A stretch of 64,000 nt of DNA, taken from the NCBI RefSeq assembly GCF_018332715.1, contig NZ_BOQP01000006.1:186001-250000 (forward strand), read 5' to 3'. The position numbers and the translations under genes were made by a program. This document shows, one piece after another, positions 8,152 to 16,825 of this stretch (positions are counted from its first letter, which is position 1; every line of letters begins with the position of its first letter). The stretch comes from Winogradskya consettensis. Lineage in GTDB: Bacteria > Actinomycetota > Actinomycetes > Mycobacteriales > Micromonosporaceae. Below the pieces are notes generated by a model. That model saw nothing but the letters and a program-made list of their open reading frames with translations. It made no database searches and had not been told where the DNA came from.

Positions 8152-10668
8152 GTGGGTAGCCACCGCACCGCGCTCGTCGCCGTGGTCCGGCAGGAGCTCG
8201 CCGAGGCCCGGGGCACCGCACGGGCTGTGCTCGCCGCCGCCGAATCGGCCCGCAACGAGGCCCAGCGGCGCAAGAAGCTGATCCGGGAGGCGTATGCGAC
8301 CTGCCTCGCCCAGCTCACCGAGGCCCGGGAGGCTGCCCGGCAGGACATCCTGCACCGCAGCACCACCGAAGCCACCGCGCTGAGCCGCAAAGTGGCGCAG
8401 CTGGCCGCTCTCTCCGCGCCGGGCGCCGCGGGGACAGCATGGCGCTACTGGACCCCGGCCGAGCCCGACCGGGTCGCCCGGCCCGGGATGCTGCGGATCG
8501 GGACCGTCGCGTACGAGCTCGGCGAGGAGCGGACCAGGCTGCCCGCTCTCATCCCGTTCCTCGACCACGCACATCTGAACGTCCTCGGTGCCCGGCCCGA
8601 CGCCGACGGGGTGCTCTCCGGGGTGCTGCTGCGGGCGCTGGGCACGACCCGGCCCGGCGACGTTCACGTCAGCATCTACGACCCGGAGAACCTCGGCGGC
8701 ACCCTCGCCGGGTTCGCGCCGCTGGGCAACGCCGGGCTGCTGCGGCTCATCAGCCCCGGCGGGCTCGGCGCGGCCCTCGACGAGCTGGTCGAGCACATCT
8801 GCCGGGTGAACGAGAGCGTACTGACCGCCGGGTACGCCTCCCTGGCCGAACTCACCGCCGCGACCCCCGGCCCGCGCCCCGAACCATGGCGGACGGTCGT
8901 GCTGCTGCTCGATGCCCGCAGCGCCGCCGAGCTCAGCGATTCCCAGCGGGCGCAACTCGAACGGATCGTGCGGACGGGCGTGGCCTGCGGCGTACATCTG
9001 ATGGTCAGAGGTTTGGAGCTGGCACCGCACCCGACGGTGGAGCGCGTCTCGGCGCACGACGGCATCGCGGCCTGCGACACCACCGGAGACCTGGAAGTCA
9101 CCCTCGACAGCCCGCCCCCGGCCGACCGCATCGCCGGGTTCTGCCGGGCCACGGCGGAGCGACTGCTCGCGGGGCCACCACCCGCCCGCCTCGCGGACCT
9201 CGAACCCAGCACGTTCTGGGCCGAGTCGTCCGCACACTCCCTGACCGCGCCCCTCGGCGACAGTACAGACGGCTCGACGGTCCCCGTGGTGCTCGGCGAC
9301 AGCACGCCGCACGCGTTGATCGGCGGCCCCGCCGGCTCCGGCAAGACGAACGTGCTCTACGCGTGGATCGGCTCGCTCGCCGCCCGCTACGGCCCCGGCG
9401 AACTCGCCCTCTACCTGCTGGGGCCGTCGTTCGCCCAGGTCACGCCGGGCCCGCGCGACCCCAGCTGGCTGCCCCAGGTACGGCTCGCCGGCATCAACGC
9501 GGACGGCGACCGCGAGTTCGTCCTGGCGCTGCTGCGGCATCTCGGCGAGGAGCTGCGTACCCGGGCCCAGGCGGCGAAGCGGCACGAGGCGTCGACGCTG
9601 GCCGGACTGCGTGCGGCGGACCCGCACGGGCACTGGCCACGGATCGTCGCAGTCCTCGACGACGTCCCGCTGTCGGCGGACGCCGAGGCGCTGCCGCTGG
9701 TGAAGGATCTCGCACGCCGCGGGCACACGCAGGGGATCCATCTGATCGTCGCGGCGCGGGACGGCTGGGACATCGACGGGTTCCCGCTCCGGATCGCACT
9801 GCCGAAGGCCCAGGGCGTCCTGGCCGAGGGCAACCTGGCGGCGGAGGTCATCCCTCGCTTCCACGCGGCGACCGACAACGGTGTCATCAGGGTGCCCGAC
9901 GCGAGCGACCGGACGGCGTGGCGCAGCCTGCAACGCAAGCTGTGGCTGCTTCGTGACGAGAACTGCGACGCGCCACGGCTGTTCGACGGCGAGGTCGTGC
10001 CGCGGCTCCCGGACGTGTACAGGCCGAGCGGGCGGCTGCCGGACGACGTCGGCTCCTCACCCGGTGCCGTGCTGGGCGAGCGGATCGACGTCGCGGCCCG
10101 GCCCGCGCGGCTGCGGCTGGGACGGATGCCGGGGCGCAATCTAGCGGTGCTCGGTACGCGTACCGATGAAGCCTGCGACGTGCTCGCCGCCGCGGCACTC
10201 TCCCTAGCCGCGCAGGGCCCGGCGCGGTTCAGCATCTTCTGCCTGGACCCGGACGCGGAGCAGGCCGCCGCCCGGCTGATGGCCGAACTCCCCCAGGCCG
10301 TCACCAGCGATCTCGGCGTGGTCCCCGAACCGGGCAACGTCCCCCACTACCTGATCGGGTACGGGCTGGACACGGCCGGCCGGGCCCAGCGCGAGCGGCT
10401 GCGGGCCCTGCTCGCCGACGGCCCCGAGCAGCGGATGCACGTCCTGGGCTGGTGGCGCTCGACGGCTCACCTGCACGACGACCTGGCAGCTCACCTCGGC
10501 GCCTGGGTGGCCCTGGACGTGCGGGGCACCGACCTGAGCCCGCTCTACCCGCAGCCAGGCGGCCCGGAATGGCATCCACGCCGGCGCCGCGCCCTGTTCT
10601 TCGACCGCTCGGTGCACCGGACCCCGGAAGTGATCATCCCGTACGAGGTGAACAGTGACCACACGTGA
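8152..10668 (+). CDS. FtsK/SpoIIIE-like ATPase with three ATPase-like modules
   Basis: An 838-residue protein. Residues 1-90 are rich in Ala, Glu and Arg and probably form a coiled coil. Three RecA/FtsK-like modules seem to follow. The middle one is intact: Walker A GGPAGSGKT at residues 391-399 and Walker B RIVAVLDD near 497-504. The first (VLGARPDADG, from residue 144) and the third (VLGTRTDEA, from residue 666) have P-loops without the GKT/GKS residues. Tandem ATPase modules recall EccC of type VII secretion, but no WXG100 genes are nearby. It is a motor of unknown cargo. GTG start with GGGGGG 8 nt before it. Confidence 0.8.
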   Translation: MGSHRTALVAVVRQELAEARGTARAVLAAAESARNEAQRRKKLIREAYATCLAQLTEAREAARQDILHRSTTEATALSRKVAQLAALSAPGAAGTAWRYWTPAEPDRVARPGMLRIGTVAYELGEERTRLPALIPFLDHAHLNVLGARPDADGVLSGVLLRALGTTRPGDVHVSIYDPENLGGTLAGFAPLGNAGLLRLISPGGLGAALDELVEHICRVNESVLTAGYASLAELTAATPGPRPEPWRTVVLLLDARSAAELSDSQRAQLERIVRTGVACGVHLMVRGLELAPHPTVERVSAHDGIAACDTTGDLEVTLDSPPPADRIAGFCRATAERLLAGPPPARLADLEPSTFWAESSAHSLTAPLGDSTDGSTVPVVLGDSTPHALIGGPAGSGKTNVLYAWIGSLAARYGPGELALYLLGPSFAQVTPGPRDPSWLPQVRLAGINADGDREFVLALLRHLGEELRTRAQAAKRHEASTLAGLRAADPHGHWPRIVAVLDDVPLSADAEALPLVKDLARRGHTQGIHLIVAARDGWDIDGFPLRIALPKAQGVLAEGNLAAEVIPRFHAATDNGVIRVPDASDRTAWRSLQRKLWLLRDENCDAPRLFDGEVVPRLPDVYRPSGRLPDDVGSSPGAVLGERIDVAARPARLRLGRMPGRNLAVLGTRTDEACDVLAAAALSLAAQGPARFSIFCLDPDAEQAAARLMAELPQAVTSDLGVVPEPGNVPHYLIGYGLDTAGRAQRERLRALLADGPEQRMHVLGWWRSTAHLHDDLAAHLGAWVALDVRGTDLSPLYPQPGGPEWHPRRRRALFFDRSVHRTPEVIIPYEVNSDHT

Positions 10669-11368
10669 CCGCGACTACCAGCAGATGATGACCGCACTCG
10701 GCGACGTGGCGCGGCGGCGTTCGACCGAGCTGGACAACGCCGAGCAGGCGTACCAGACCAGCGCCGCGCAGGCAGCCGGTGAGCTGGCACGGGCGGAGAG
10801 CGACGCGGCCGCCGCGGAGCGCTGGGCGGGTGCGGCCGCTTCCCAGGTGCTTGATGTGGACCGTGAGGCGGATCGGCTCTGGGCCCAGTTGCGCGCCGGG
10901 GTCCGCACAAGGGCCCTGGGCGACCTGCCGGAACCGGAACCGGTCGACGCGTTGCCGCGCGCAGCTCTCACCCAGGGGCCCGCGCCTGCCCAGCGCCGCT
11001 CGGCCCGGACCCTGCTGGCGAGCGCGGCCCACCGGATCGAGGTCACCGCACGACCCCGCGAACGCCATCGCATGCCGCGCTGGACACTCACGCTGCTGCC
11101 GCTGGTGGGTGCGCTGGTCGCGGGGATGACCGCGCTGCTCGCGGCCGGCCTGGTGACGTTCGGCCGAAGGGACGTGCCCGGCGGTTCCGCCGTCCAGCTG
11201 CTGGGCTGGCTGGCCTTCCTGGTCGCCCCCTCGGCGGGCCTGCCGGCGGCGGCGCTCTACGTCCACCACCGGCTGCACTCCCGGCTCGACCTCGGCGGGG
11301 TCGGGCTGACCCTGCTGGGCGGGATGCTGGCCGCGACCGTCCTCGCACTGACGTTCGCGACGTCCTAG
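10655..11368 (+). CDS. Coiled-coil membrane protein of the FtsK-like cluster
   Basis: A 237-residue protein whose N-terminal half (about residues 1-90) is a predicted coiled coil rich in Ala, Glu and Arg, and whose C-terminal half has three hydrophobic segments near residues 147-172, 180-207 and 214-234. No family was recognised. The GTG start lies 14 nt inside the 3' end of the ATPase gene, so the two are tightly coupled and probably work together. Both proteins begin with a coiled coil, which suggests direct contact. It converges on the hydroxyacyl-CoA dehydrogenase gene with a 4-nt overlap of stop codons. Confidence 0.75.
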   Translation: MTTRDRDYQQMMTALGDVARRRSTELDNAEQAYQTSAAQAAGELARAESDAAAAERWAGAAASQVLDVDREADRLWAQLRAGVRTRALGDLPEPEPVDALPRAALTQGPAPAQRRSARTLLASAAHRIEVTARPRERHRMPRWTLTLLPLVGALVAGMTALLAAGLVTFGRRDVPGGSAVQLLGWLAFLVAPSAGLPAAALYVHHRLHSRLDLGGVGLTLLGGMLAATVLALTFATS

Positions 11369-12213
11369 TACGTATAGAACCCCTTGCCAGTCTTGCGGCC
11401 CAGGTCGCCGGCCGTGACCATGCGCTGGAGCAGCTCCGGCGGGAAGAACTTCTCGTCGGCGGTGTCGCGGTAGATGTTGCCGGCGGCGTTCAGCATCACG
11501 TCGAGACCGGTCAGGTCGACCGTGGCCAGCGGGCCCATCGCGTGCCCGAAGCCGAGCTTCATCACCGTGTCCAGGTCCGCGGCGCTGACCACGCCCGACT
11601 CGACCAGCTGGATCGCCTCGACCAGCAGCGCGGAGAAGAGCCGGTTGGAGACGAACCCCGCGACGTCCCGCTTCACCTCGACGCAGGTCTTGCCGACCTC
11701 CTCGGCGAACGAACGCGCGGACGCCAGGGTGTCGTCCGAGGTCTGATAGCCCCGGACCAGCTCGACCAGCTTCATCATCGGCACCGGCGAGAAGAAGTGG
11801 ATGCCGACCACCGACTCGGGGCGCTCGGTGACCGCGGCGATCGCGGTGATCGGGATCGCGGAGGTGTTGCTGCCGAGCACCGCACCCGGCTTGCAGATCT
11901 TGTCGAGCGCCCGGAAGACCTCGTGCTTCGCCTCGATCTTCTCGAAGATCGCCTCGACCACCACGTCGGCGTCGGCGGCCGCCTCCAGCTCGGTGGTGGT
12001 CGTGATCCGGCTGATCGCGGCGTCGGCGTCCTCCTGCGAGATCTTCCCCTTGCCGGCGAAGCGCCCGAGCGAATCCTTGATCGCAGCGAGCCCGCGGGCC
12101 AGCGAGGCCTCGTCGAGGTCGCGCATGGTGACCTGCCATCCCGACTGCGCCGCCACCTGGGCGATTCCGGAACCCATCAGACCCGAGCCGATGACCGCGA
12201 GCCGACCCGCCAT
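11365..12213 (-). CDS. 3-hydroxybutyryl-CoA dehydrogenase
   Basis: NAD(P)-dependent oxidation of (S)-3-hydroxyacyl-CoA, most likely 3-hydroxybutyryl-CoA, in fatty-acid or polyhydroxybutyrate metabolism. The 282-residue protein starts with the Rossmann motif GSGLMGSGIAQ, contains the NTSAIPI segment and the catalytic His of GIHFFSPVPMM, followed by the NRLF segment and the C-terminal GRKTGKGFYTY signature. The ATG at 12213 was chosen because GAGGAG stands 8 nt before it, while the upstream GTG would sit directly on that element. It is a stand-alone gene. The symbol hbd or fadB2 would fit, but substrate chain length is not provable. Confidence 0.92.
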   Translation of the reverse strand: MAGRLAVIGSGLMGSGIAQVAAQSGWQVTMRDLDEASLARGLAAIKDSLGRFAGKGKISQEDADAAISRITTTTELEAAADADVVVEAIFEKIEAKHEVFRALDKICKPGAVLGSNTSAIPITAIAAVTERPESVVGIHFFSPVPMMKLVELVRGYQTSDDTLASARSFAEEVGKTCVEVKRDVAGFVSNRLFSALLVEAIQLVESGVVSAADLDTVMKLGFGHAMGPLATVDLTGLDVMLNAAGNIYRDTADEKFFPPELLQRMVTAGDLGRKTGKGFYTY

Positions 12214-12342
12214 GTGTGTCACTCCTCAGCGCCGTAAGTGTGTCGTCAGTCTCAGCCTAACGGCTCGCGCTTAACGACGACTCAGGCCCTCTATCGGGGC
12301 AATTCTCATGAAATGCCGGTTCGCCGGTGCCAGACTGTGCCC

Positions 12343-12690
12343 ATGCCACCAAGCGACGGCTGGTACCTCCTCGGGCCCTTCATAGCCGTCTCGCTGGTCG
12401 GCTTTCTCGGCGCCATCTTCTGGCGGATGGGCCTGCAATGGCACGAGGAGACCCGCGAGGACCCCCTCCGCGACCTCTACGACGGCCTGGCCATCTTCCA
12501 CGACCACGGCGACGACTTCGGCCTGCTCTGCCCGGCTGCGGCCACCGACGACGCCGACCTGGCCGACGAGATCAAGGGCGTGCTCGCGACGGCCGGGATC
12601 CGCTCCACATCGGCCGTACGCCCGGACGGCCGCGTCCTGGTCCTCGTCTTCCCGGAAGAAGTCGAGGAAGCCAGGAGACTGGTCCTCTAG
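12343..12690 (+). CDS. Small membrane-anchored protein, unknown function
   Basis: A 115-residue protein with one N-terminal transmembrane helix (about residues 8-30) and a soluble, acidic C-terminal domain that includes DLYDGLAIF and FGLLCPAA. The C-terminal block ending [14 protein letters not shown] resembles a small alpha/beta domain. Similar proteins occur in other actinomycetes without an assigned role. The ATG at 12343 directly precedes the hydrophobic segment; a GTG two codons upstream is possible. The stop overlaps the murA stop, with the two genes convergent. Confidence 0.65.
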   Translation: MPPSDGWYLLGPFIAVSLVGFLGAIFWRMGLQWHEETREDPLRDLYDGLAIFHDHGDDFGLLCPAAATDDADLADEIKGVLATAGIRSTSAVRPDGRVLVLVFPEEVEEARRLVL

Positions 12691-13964
12691 AAGTCGTACG
12701 TCGGCTCGGGAACGTCCGCGCGCTCCACGTCCACGCCGAGGTTGGCCAGGTCGGAGACGAAGTCCGGATAGCCGCGGTCGATGTGGTGGACCTCGCCGAC
12801 CTCGGTGATCCCGTCGGCGCACAGGCCGGCGATGACCAGACCGGCACCCGCGCGGATGTCCGTCGCCCGCACGGGAGCGCCGGAGAGCCGCTCCCGGCCG
12901 TTCGTCACGGCATGATGCCCATCGGTACGGATGTCAGCGCCGAGCCGCACCATCTCGTTCACGAACATGAACCGGCCGTCGAAGATGTTCTCGGTGATCA
13001 GCGACGTGCCCTTGCTGACCGCTGCCAGCCCCAGCGCCATCGGCAGCAGGTCCGTGGCGAACCCCGGGTAGGGCAACGTCACGATGTCGACGGCCTTGGG
13101 CCGGTCGTCCATGCGCACCCGGAACTGGTTGTCACCGGGCTCGACCACGCCGCCCGCCGAGACCAGCTTGTCCAGGGCGATCGAGAGATATTCGGGACGC
13201 ACGCCGTGGACGGTCACGTCGCCGCGGGTCATCGCCGAGGCGTACGCCCAGGTGCCGCCGACGATCCGGTCCCCGACCGTGGTGTGCCGCACCGGCTTGA
13301 GCCCCTCGACACCCTCGATGGTCAGCGTCGACGTGCCCGCGCCCTCGATCCTGGCGCCCATGTCGATGAGCATCTCGCAGATGTCGACGATCTCCGGCTC
13401 GCGGGCCGCGTTGTCGATCTCGGTGATCCCCTTGGCCAGCACCGCGGCCATCAGGATGTTCTCGGTCGCGCCCACGCTCGGGAAGTCGAGCCAGATCTTG
13501 CTGCCCCGCAGCCCCGCGGGCGCCGACGCGATGACGAACCCGTGCTCGTTGGAGATCTCCGCACCCAGCCGCGCCAGCCCCGACACGTGCATGTCCAGCC
13601 CACGCGAACCGATCATGTCACCGCCCGGCAGCGCCACCCGGGTGTACCCGCGGCGGGCCAGCAGCGGCCCCAGCACGCAGATCGACGCCCGCAGCCGCCG
13701 CACCAGGTCATAGTCGGCCTCGGCACCGGGCTCGGCCGGAACGTCGATGGTGACCTCACCATCGGCGAAGCTGACCTCGCAACCCAGCCGCCGCAGCACC
13801 TCACCCATGATCGCGATGTCGGTGATCCGCGGCACATTGGCGATAACGCTGCGCCCTTCGGCGAGCAACGCGACCGCCATCAGCTTCAATGCGGAGTTCT
13901 TGGCGCCACCGACGCTGACATCACCGGAGAGACGTGCGCCACCCTTGACCCTGATCACATCCAC
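12687..13964 (-). CDS. murA: UDP-N-acetylglucosamine 1-carboxyvinyltransferase (MurA)
   Basis: First committed step of peptidoglycan synthesis: transfers enolpyruvate from PEP to UDP-GlcNAc in the cytosol. The 425-residue protein has the expected length and motifs: GGAKNSALK with the catalytic-site Lys near residue 21, the [16 protein letters not shown] segment and the loop [11 protein letters not shown]. In that loop Asp116 replaces the Cys that fosfomycin alkylates in E. coli, as in mycobacteria. The GTG at 13964 ([12 protein letters not shown]) matches the family N-terminus; longer in-frame starts upstream would run into the neighbouring promoter region. Divergent from the adenosyltransferase gene. 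Confidence 0.96.
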   Translation of the reverse strand: MDVIRVKGGARLSGDVSVGGAKNSALKLMAVALLAEGRSVIANVPRITDIAIMGEVLRRLGCEVSFADGEVTIDVPAEPGAEADYDLVRRLRASICVLGPLLARRGYTRVALPGGDMIGSRGLDMHVSGLARLGAEISNEHGFVIASAPAGLRGSKIWLDFPSVGATENILMAAVLAKGITEIDNAAREPEIVDICEMLIDMGARIEGAGTSTLTIEGVEGLKPVRHTTVGDRIVGGTWAYASAMTRGDVTVHGVRPEYLSIALDKLVSAGGVVEPGDNQFRVRMDDRPKAVDIVTLPYPGFATDLLPMALGLAAVSKGTSLITENIFDGRFMFVNEMVRLGADIRTDGHHAVTNGRERLSGAPVRATDIRAGAGLVIAGLCADGITEVGEVHHIDRGYPDFVSDLANLGVDVERADVPEPTYDF

Positions 13965-14016
13965 GCGCGCAATCGTATGGGGCGCGCCTGCGGTCCGCCT
14001 CCGTAGGGTGGGTGGC

Positions 14017-14595
14017 ATGGCCGTGCATCTCACCCGCATTTACACCCGCACCGGCGACGCCGGCACCACCCGCCTGGGCAACAACGAGGTGGCAGCCAAG
14101 ACCGACCCCAGAATCGTCGCGTACGCCGACGTCGACGAGTGCAACGCCGCCCTCGGTATCGCCCTCGCCCTCGGCAACCTGCCCCCGGACATCCGCAGCA
14201 TCCTCACCGCGATCCAGAACGACCTCTTCGACGTGGGCGCCGACCTGTGCAACCCCCTGTCGGACAACCCGGCGTACCCCCCGCTGCGCATCAAGGAGTC
14301 CTACGTGACGCGCCTCGAAGGCTGGTGCGACGAATACAACGACCAGCTCCCGGCCCTGGACTCCTTCGTCCTGCCCGGCGGCACCCCCGGCGCGGCCCTG
14401 CTGCACGTCGCCCGCACCGTGGCGCGTCGCGCCGAGCGGGCCGCCTGGTCACTGCAGGAAACCGACCCTGACCGTACGCCCACCTTGCCGGCCAAATACC
14501 TCAACCGCCTCTCCGACCTCCTGTTCATCCTCGCCCGAGCCGCCAACGGCCCCAAGGGCGACGTCAAGTGGATCCCGGGCGGCCAGGCGTCGTGA
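14017..14595 (+). CDS. PduO-type cob(I)alamin adenosyltransferase
   Basis: Transfers the adenosyl group of ATP to cob(I)alamin to make coenzyme B12. The 192-residue protein begins with the family signature [11 protein letters not shown], which forms the ATP-binding loop, and contains the later block RRAERA near residue 140 and [12 protein letters not shown] near residue 166. It therefore is a complete single-domain enzyme. Its gene is divergent from murA, the same pairing as in mycobacteria. The TGA overlaps the GTG start of a decayed VOC gene downstream, so a coupled partner has been lost. Confidence 0.93.
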   Translation: MAVHLTRIYTRTGDAGTTRLGNNEVAAKTDPRIVAYADVDECNAALGIALALGNLPPDIRSILTAIQNDLFDVGADLCNPLSDNPAYPPLRIKESYVTRLEGWCDEYNDQLPALDSFVLPGGTPGAALLHVARTVARRAERAAWSLQETDPDRTPTLPAKYLNRLSDLLFILARAANGPKGDVKWIPGGQAS

Positions 14596-14706
14596 GCCTG
14601 CACCACGTCGAGCTGTGGGTGCCGGACCTCGCCGGCTCCCTCGGCCCCCGCCGCCTACCTCGAGGACGAATGGGGCTACGAAGCCGAACTCGTCGCACCC
14701 GCCTAG
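14592..14706 (+). pseudogene. Remnant of a VOC (glyoxalase/dioxygenase-like) gene
   Basis: The GTG at 14592 overlaps the stop of the adenosyltransferase and opens a good VOC N-terminus ([16 protein letters not shown]). After only about 17 codons the frame breaks, and in another frame a typical VOC C-terminus appears (AAYLEDEWGYEAELVAPA) that stops at 14706. Full-length family members have about 120-150 residues, so the centre (roughly 300 bases) is deleted and the two ends are out of frame. The call rests on reading both ends by eye. Confidence 0.6.
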
Positions 14707-14716
14707 AGTGGCCGCC

Positions 14717-15640
14717 GTGTCAGCGAATCTCTCCATCGCTCAGGTCCTGGCTCATTGCGGCGGCTCCCCTGCCGGCGCTGCCGAATATCTGGCCCGCGCG
14801 ATAGCCGAGGACCCCGCCGCTCCCGAGCCCTACCAGGCTGTGGCCGACCTGCACGCCGACCACCCAGCAGTGGTCATGGCCGGTCCGCTCACGGCGGTCC
14901 AGGCGTACTGGTGTTTCCTGCAGGGGGACATGGACGAGGCGGCCATGCTGATGGGCACGATCACCGGCTACGTGCCCCGCATAGCCTGGCCGACGGCTCC
15001 GTGGTTCGCCTCCCCGCAGTTCCTTGACGCGGTGTCCCCGGAGGCCATCGGCGAGGGCGCCCGGCGCCTTCTCGACTACGGCCACAACCCGGCCTCCGAG
15101 CCCTGGTTCCACGCGGTCCGGACGATCGCCGGCCGCATTCCCCCGGCGGCACCGGAAGCCCTGACCAACATGGCCATCATGCTGCGCGAATGCGGCCGGC
15201 CCGCGGACGCTCTGGCCCTCTGCGACCGGGCCGACGCCATCGCCCCGGTAATGATCACCGCTGTCGCCCGCGCTGGCGCCCACCGCAAGCTCGGCGACTT
15301 CCCGGCGGCGGTCGCGGCGTTTCACGAGGCGCTGGCCCGGGAGCCGGGGACGTGGTCGCTCTATCTGGACCTGGCCGACCTGCACGCCGTGATGGGTGAC
15401 TTCGAGGCCGCTGTCTCGTACGCACGCCAGGGCCGGCAATACGATCCCGCTGAGGTGACTCTCGAGGCTGCGGAATCGGCGTACCAGGCCCGGCTGGGTT
15501 CCGTCGAGGCCGCACGTACCCTGCTGGCCCTTATGCCCCGCCTGGCAACCTCGTCCTACGGCGGCGAACTGGCGGCGGTCGCAGCCGAAGGCCCGGGGCT
15601 ACCGGCCGATCTGAAAACTGCCCTCCGCAGCCACCTCTGA
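14717..15640 (+). CDS. Tetratricopeptide-repeat protein
   Basis: A 307-residue cytosolic protein rich in Ala with helix-pair repeats. Repeats of TPR type are readable at about residues 155-190 (ALTNMAIMLRECGRPADALALCDRA), 195-225 (ARAGAHRKLGDFPAAVAAFHEAL) and 228-260. It is probably a protein-protein interaction scaffold with no enzyme motif. The GTG at 14717 was chosen because the sequence before it is the decayed VOC gene; a longer in-frame extension exists upstream but covers that remnant. Partner unknown. Confidence 0.7.
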   Translation: MSANLSIAQVLAHCGGSPAGAAEYLARAIAEDPAAPEPYQAVADLHADHPAVVMAGPLTAVQAYWCFLQGDMDEAAMLMGTITGYVPRIAWPTAPWFASPQFLDAVSPEAIGEGARRLLDYGHNPASEPWFHAVRTIAGRIPPAAPEALTNMAIMLRECGRPADALALCDRADAIAPVMITAVARAGAHRKLGDFPAAVAAFHEALAREPGTWSLYLDLADLHAVMGDFEAAVSYARQGRQYDPAEVTLEAAESAYQARLGSVEAARTLLALMPRLATSSYGGELAAVAAEGPGLPADLKTALRSHL

Positions 15641-15887
15641 CCGGACGTAAACGCCGCCCGGGGCAAGGTCGAGTTCGTGACGGCGGCCTTGATGACCTTA
15701 CCGTCGCGATAGATCCTCACCACCACGCCTGTTGCCGGATCCGACCCGTAACGGTCGTACTGCTTGACCTGGGCGCTCAGCCTGGTCGTCCAGCGACCCT
15801 TGGCGCTGGTCCGGGCGACCTGCAGCGCGCTGCTGGTCCGGTACTTGGCCACCACCGCGCTGTGCCGGCACCATCGGACGGCATCGG
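15641..15887 (-). other. Unassigned region with a possible protein-coding fragment
   Basis: No complete gene was found between the TPR gene and the SRPBCC gene. The minus strand encodes, without a start, a stretch with protein-like composition (segments such as ALQVARTSAKGRWTTRL and GVVVRIYRDGKVIKAAV) that faintly recalls beta-sandwich repeats of secreted actinobacterial proteins. It is probably a gene remnant, but this is weak. Confidence 0.25.
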
Positions 15888-16341
15888 TCAGGGTTGAGAC
15901 TCGGCCTGCTGTTTGATGTGGGCGGCGCGTTGTTTCAGGAGGCGGCTCAGGTATGGGGCCAGCAGCAGTCGGGTGACTATCGCGCCGAGGGGGCCCAGTG
16001 GGGCGGTGACCGTCATGCGGTCGGTCATGCGGGTGGTGCCGTTGCCCAGGTCTTCGAAGAGGTGCTCGTGGTGCAGGGAGCGGAAGGGGCCGCGGGTCTG
16101 TTCGTCGACGAAGCGGTGTGGGGGGCTCGTAGGCGGTGATGCGGGTGGTCATTCGCCAGGGGAGGCCGAAGTGGCGGGCGCGGAAGGTCACCTCGTCGCC
16201 GAGGGCGAGGGTGCGGCGGCCGGTGCTGGTGGTTGCTGTTTCGCTGCTGCCGGCGAGGGAGTCCGTGTGGACGTCGACGTCCAGCTCCAGGGCGAACACG
16301 CGGGCCGGGGCGGCGGGGATGACAGAGACGTGCTCGATCAC
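15888..16341 (-). pseudogene. SRPBCC (START/polyketide cyclase-like) gene, frameshifted
   Basis: The GTG at 16341 lies 8 nt after the DUF2550 stop, so it may be the last gene of the atpC operon. The first 75 codons give a SRPBCC N-terminus (VSVIPAAPARVFALELDVDVH, then RMTTRITAYEPP). At the G6/C6 run near 16117-16125 the frame shifts. In the next frame the protein continues as expected (HRFVDEQTRGPFRSLHHEH, then NGTTRMTDRM) and ends at 15888 for a total of about 150 residues. Read uncorrected, the frame continues as unrelated Pro/Arg-rich sequence. One base is probably inserted; a sequencing error in the homopolymer is equally possible. Confidence 0.7.
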
Positions 16342-16348
16342 CGGGCGG

Positions 16349-16816
16349 TCAGTTGTCGCCGGGGCGCGGGGTGATCTGGGGGCGCGGGGCGACGCTGCCG
16401 GGCTGGCCCGGGGGGCCCGCTTCGAGCCAGGAGAGGAAGCCGGTGACCGTGGACTCGGCCATGGCGATCTCGATCTCCTCGGCGGTCTGCCTGAGGCGCA
16501 GGATCACCCAGTGGCCCGGCATGCTGAGGCGCTCGGGGCCTTCGGGGAGGCGGCGGTTCTCCACCGTGAGGAGGCGGCGGTTCAGGACGCGCTTCGGGCG
16601 GAAGGCGAAGCTGAACATGCGGTAGAAACGGAGCTCGTCGCCGACGAAGGTGCCCACGCCGGTCGACCAGCCCCGGCCCGGGACCATGGTGCTGGTCCGG
16701 ACCTGGAGGCGGATCGTGCCGCCGCCGGACATCAGGATCCGGCCGCGCAGCAGGACGGCGAAGAGGACGAGCAGCAGCGCCGCGACGCAGATTCCGACGA
16801 TCTCGAGAATCCGCAT
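16349..16816 (-). CDS. DUF2550 family membrane protein
   Basis: A 155-residue protein with one N-terminal transmembrane helix (about residues 5-25) followed by a compact, beta-rich soluble domain (VGDELRFYRMFSFAFRPKRVLNRR, then WVILRLRQ). The family is found next to atpC in many actinomycetes, and here it starts 9 nt after the atpC stop, so it is cotranscribed with it. Its role is unknown. The C-terminus is Pro-rich. The window shows it followed closely by a SRPBCC-type gene that is now frameshifted. Confidence 0.88.
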   Translation of the reverse strand: MRILEIVGICVAALLLVLFAVLLRGRILMSGGGTIRLQVRTSTMVPGRGWSTGVGTFVGDELRFYRMFSFAFRPKRVLNRRLLTVENRRLPEGPERLSMPGHWVILRLRQTAEEIEIAMAESTVTGFLSWLEAGPPGQPGSVAPRPQITPRPGDN

Positions 16817-16825
16817 CGCTGGGCG

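Noticed and set aside
8152..10668. Assignment of the FtsK-like gene to type VII secretion
   Set aside because: No EccB, EccD, mycosin or WXG100 gene lies nearby and the intact ATPase module is the middle one, unlike EccC.
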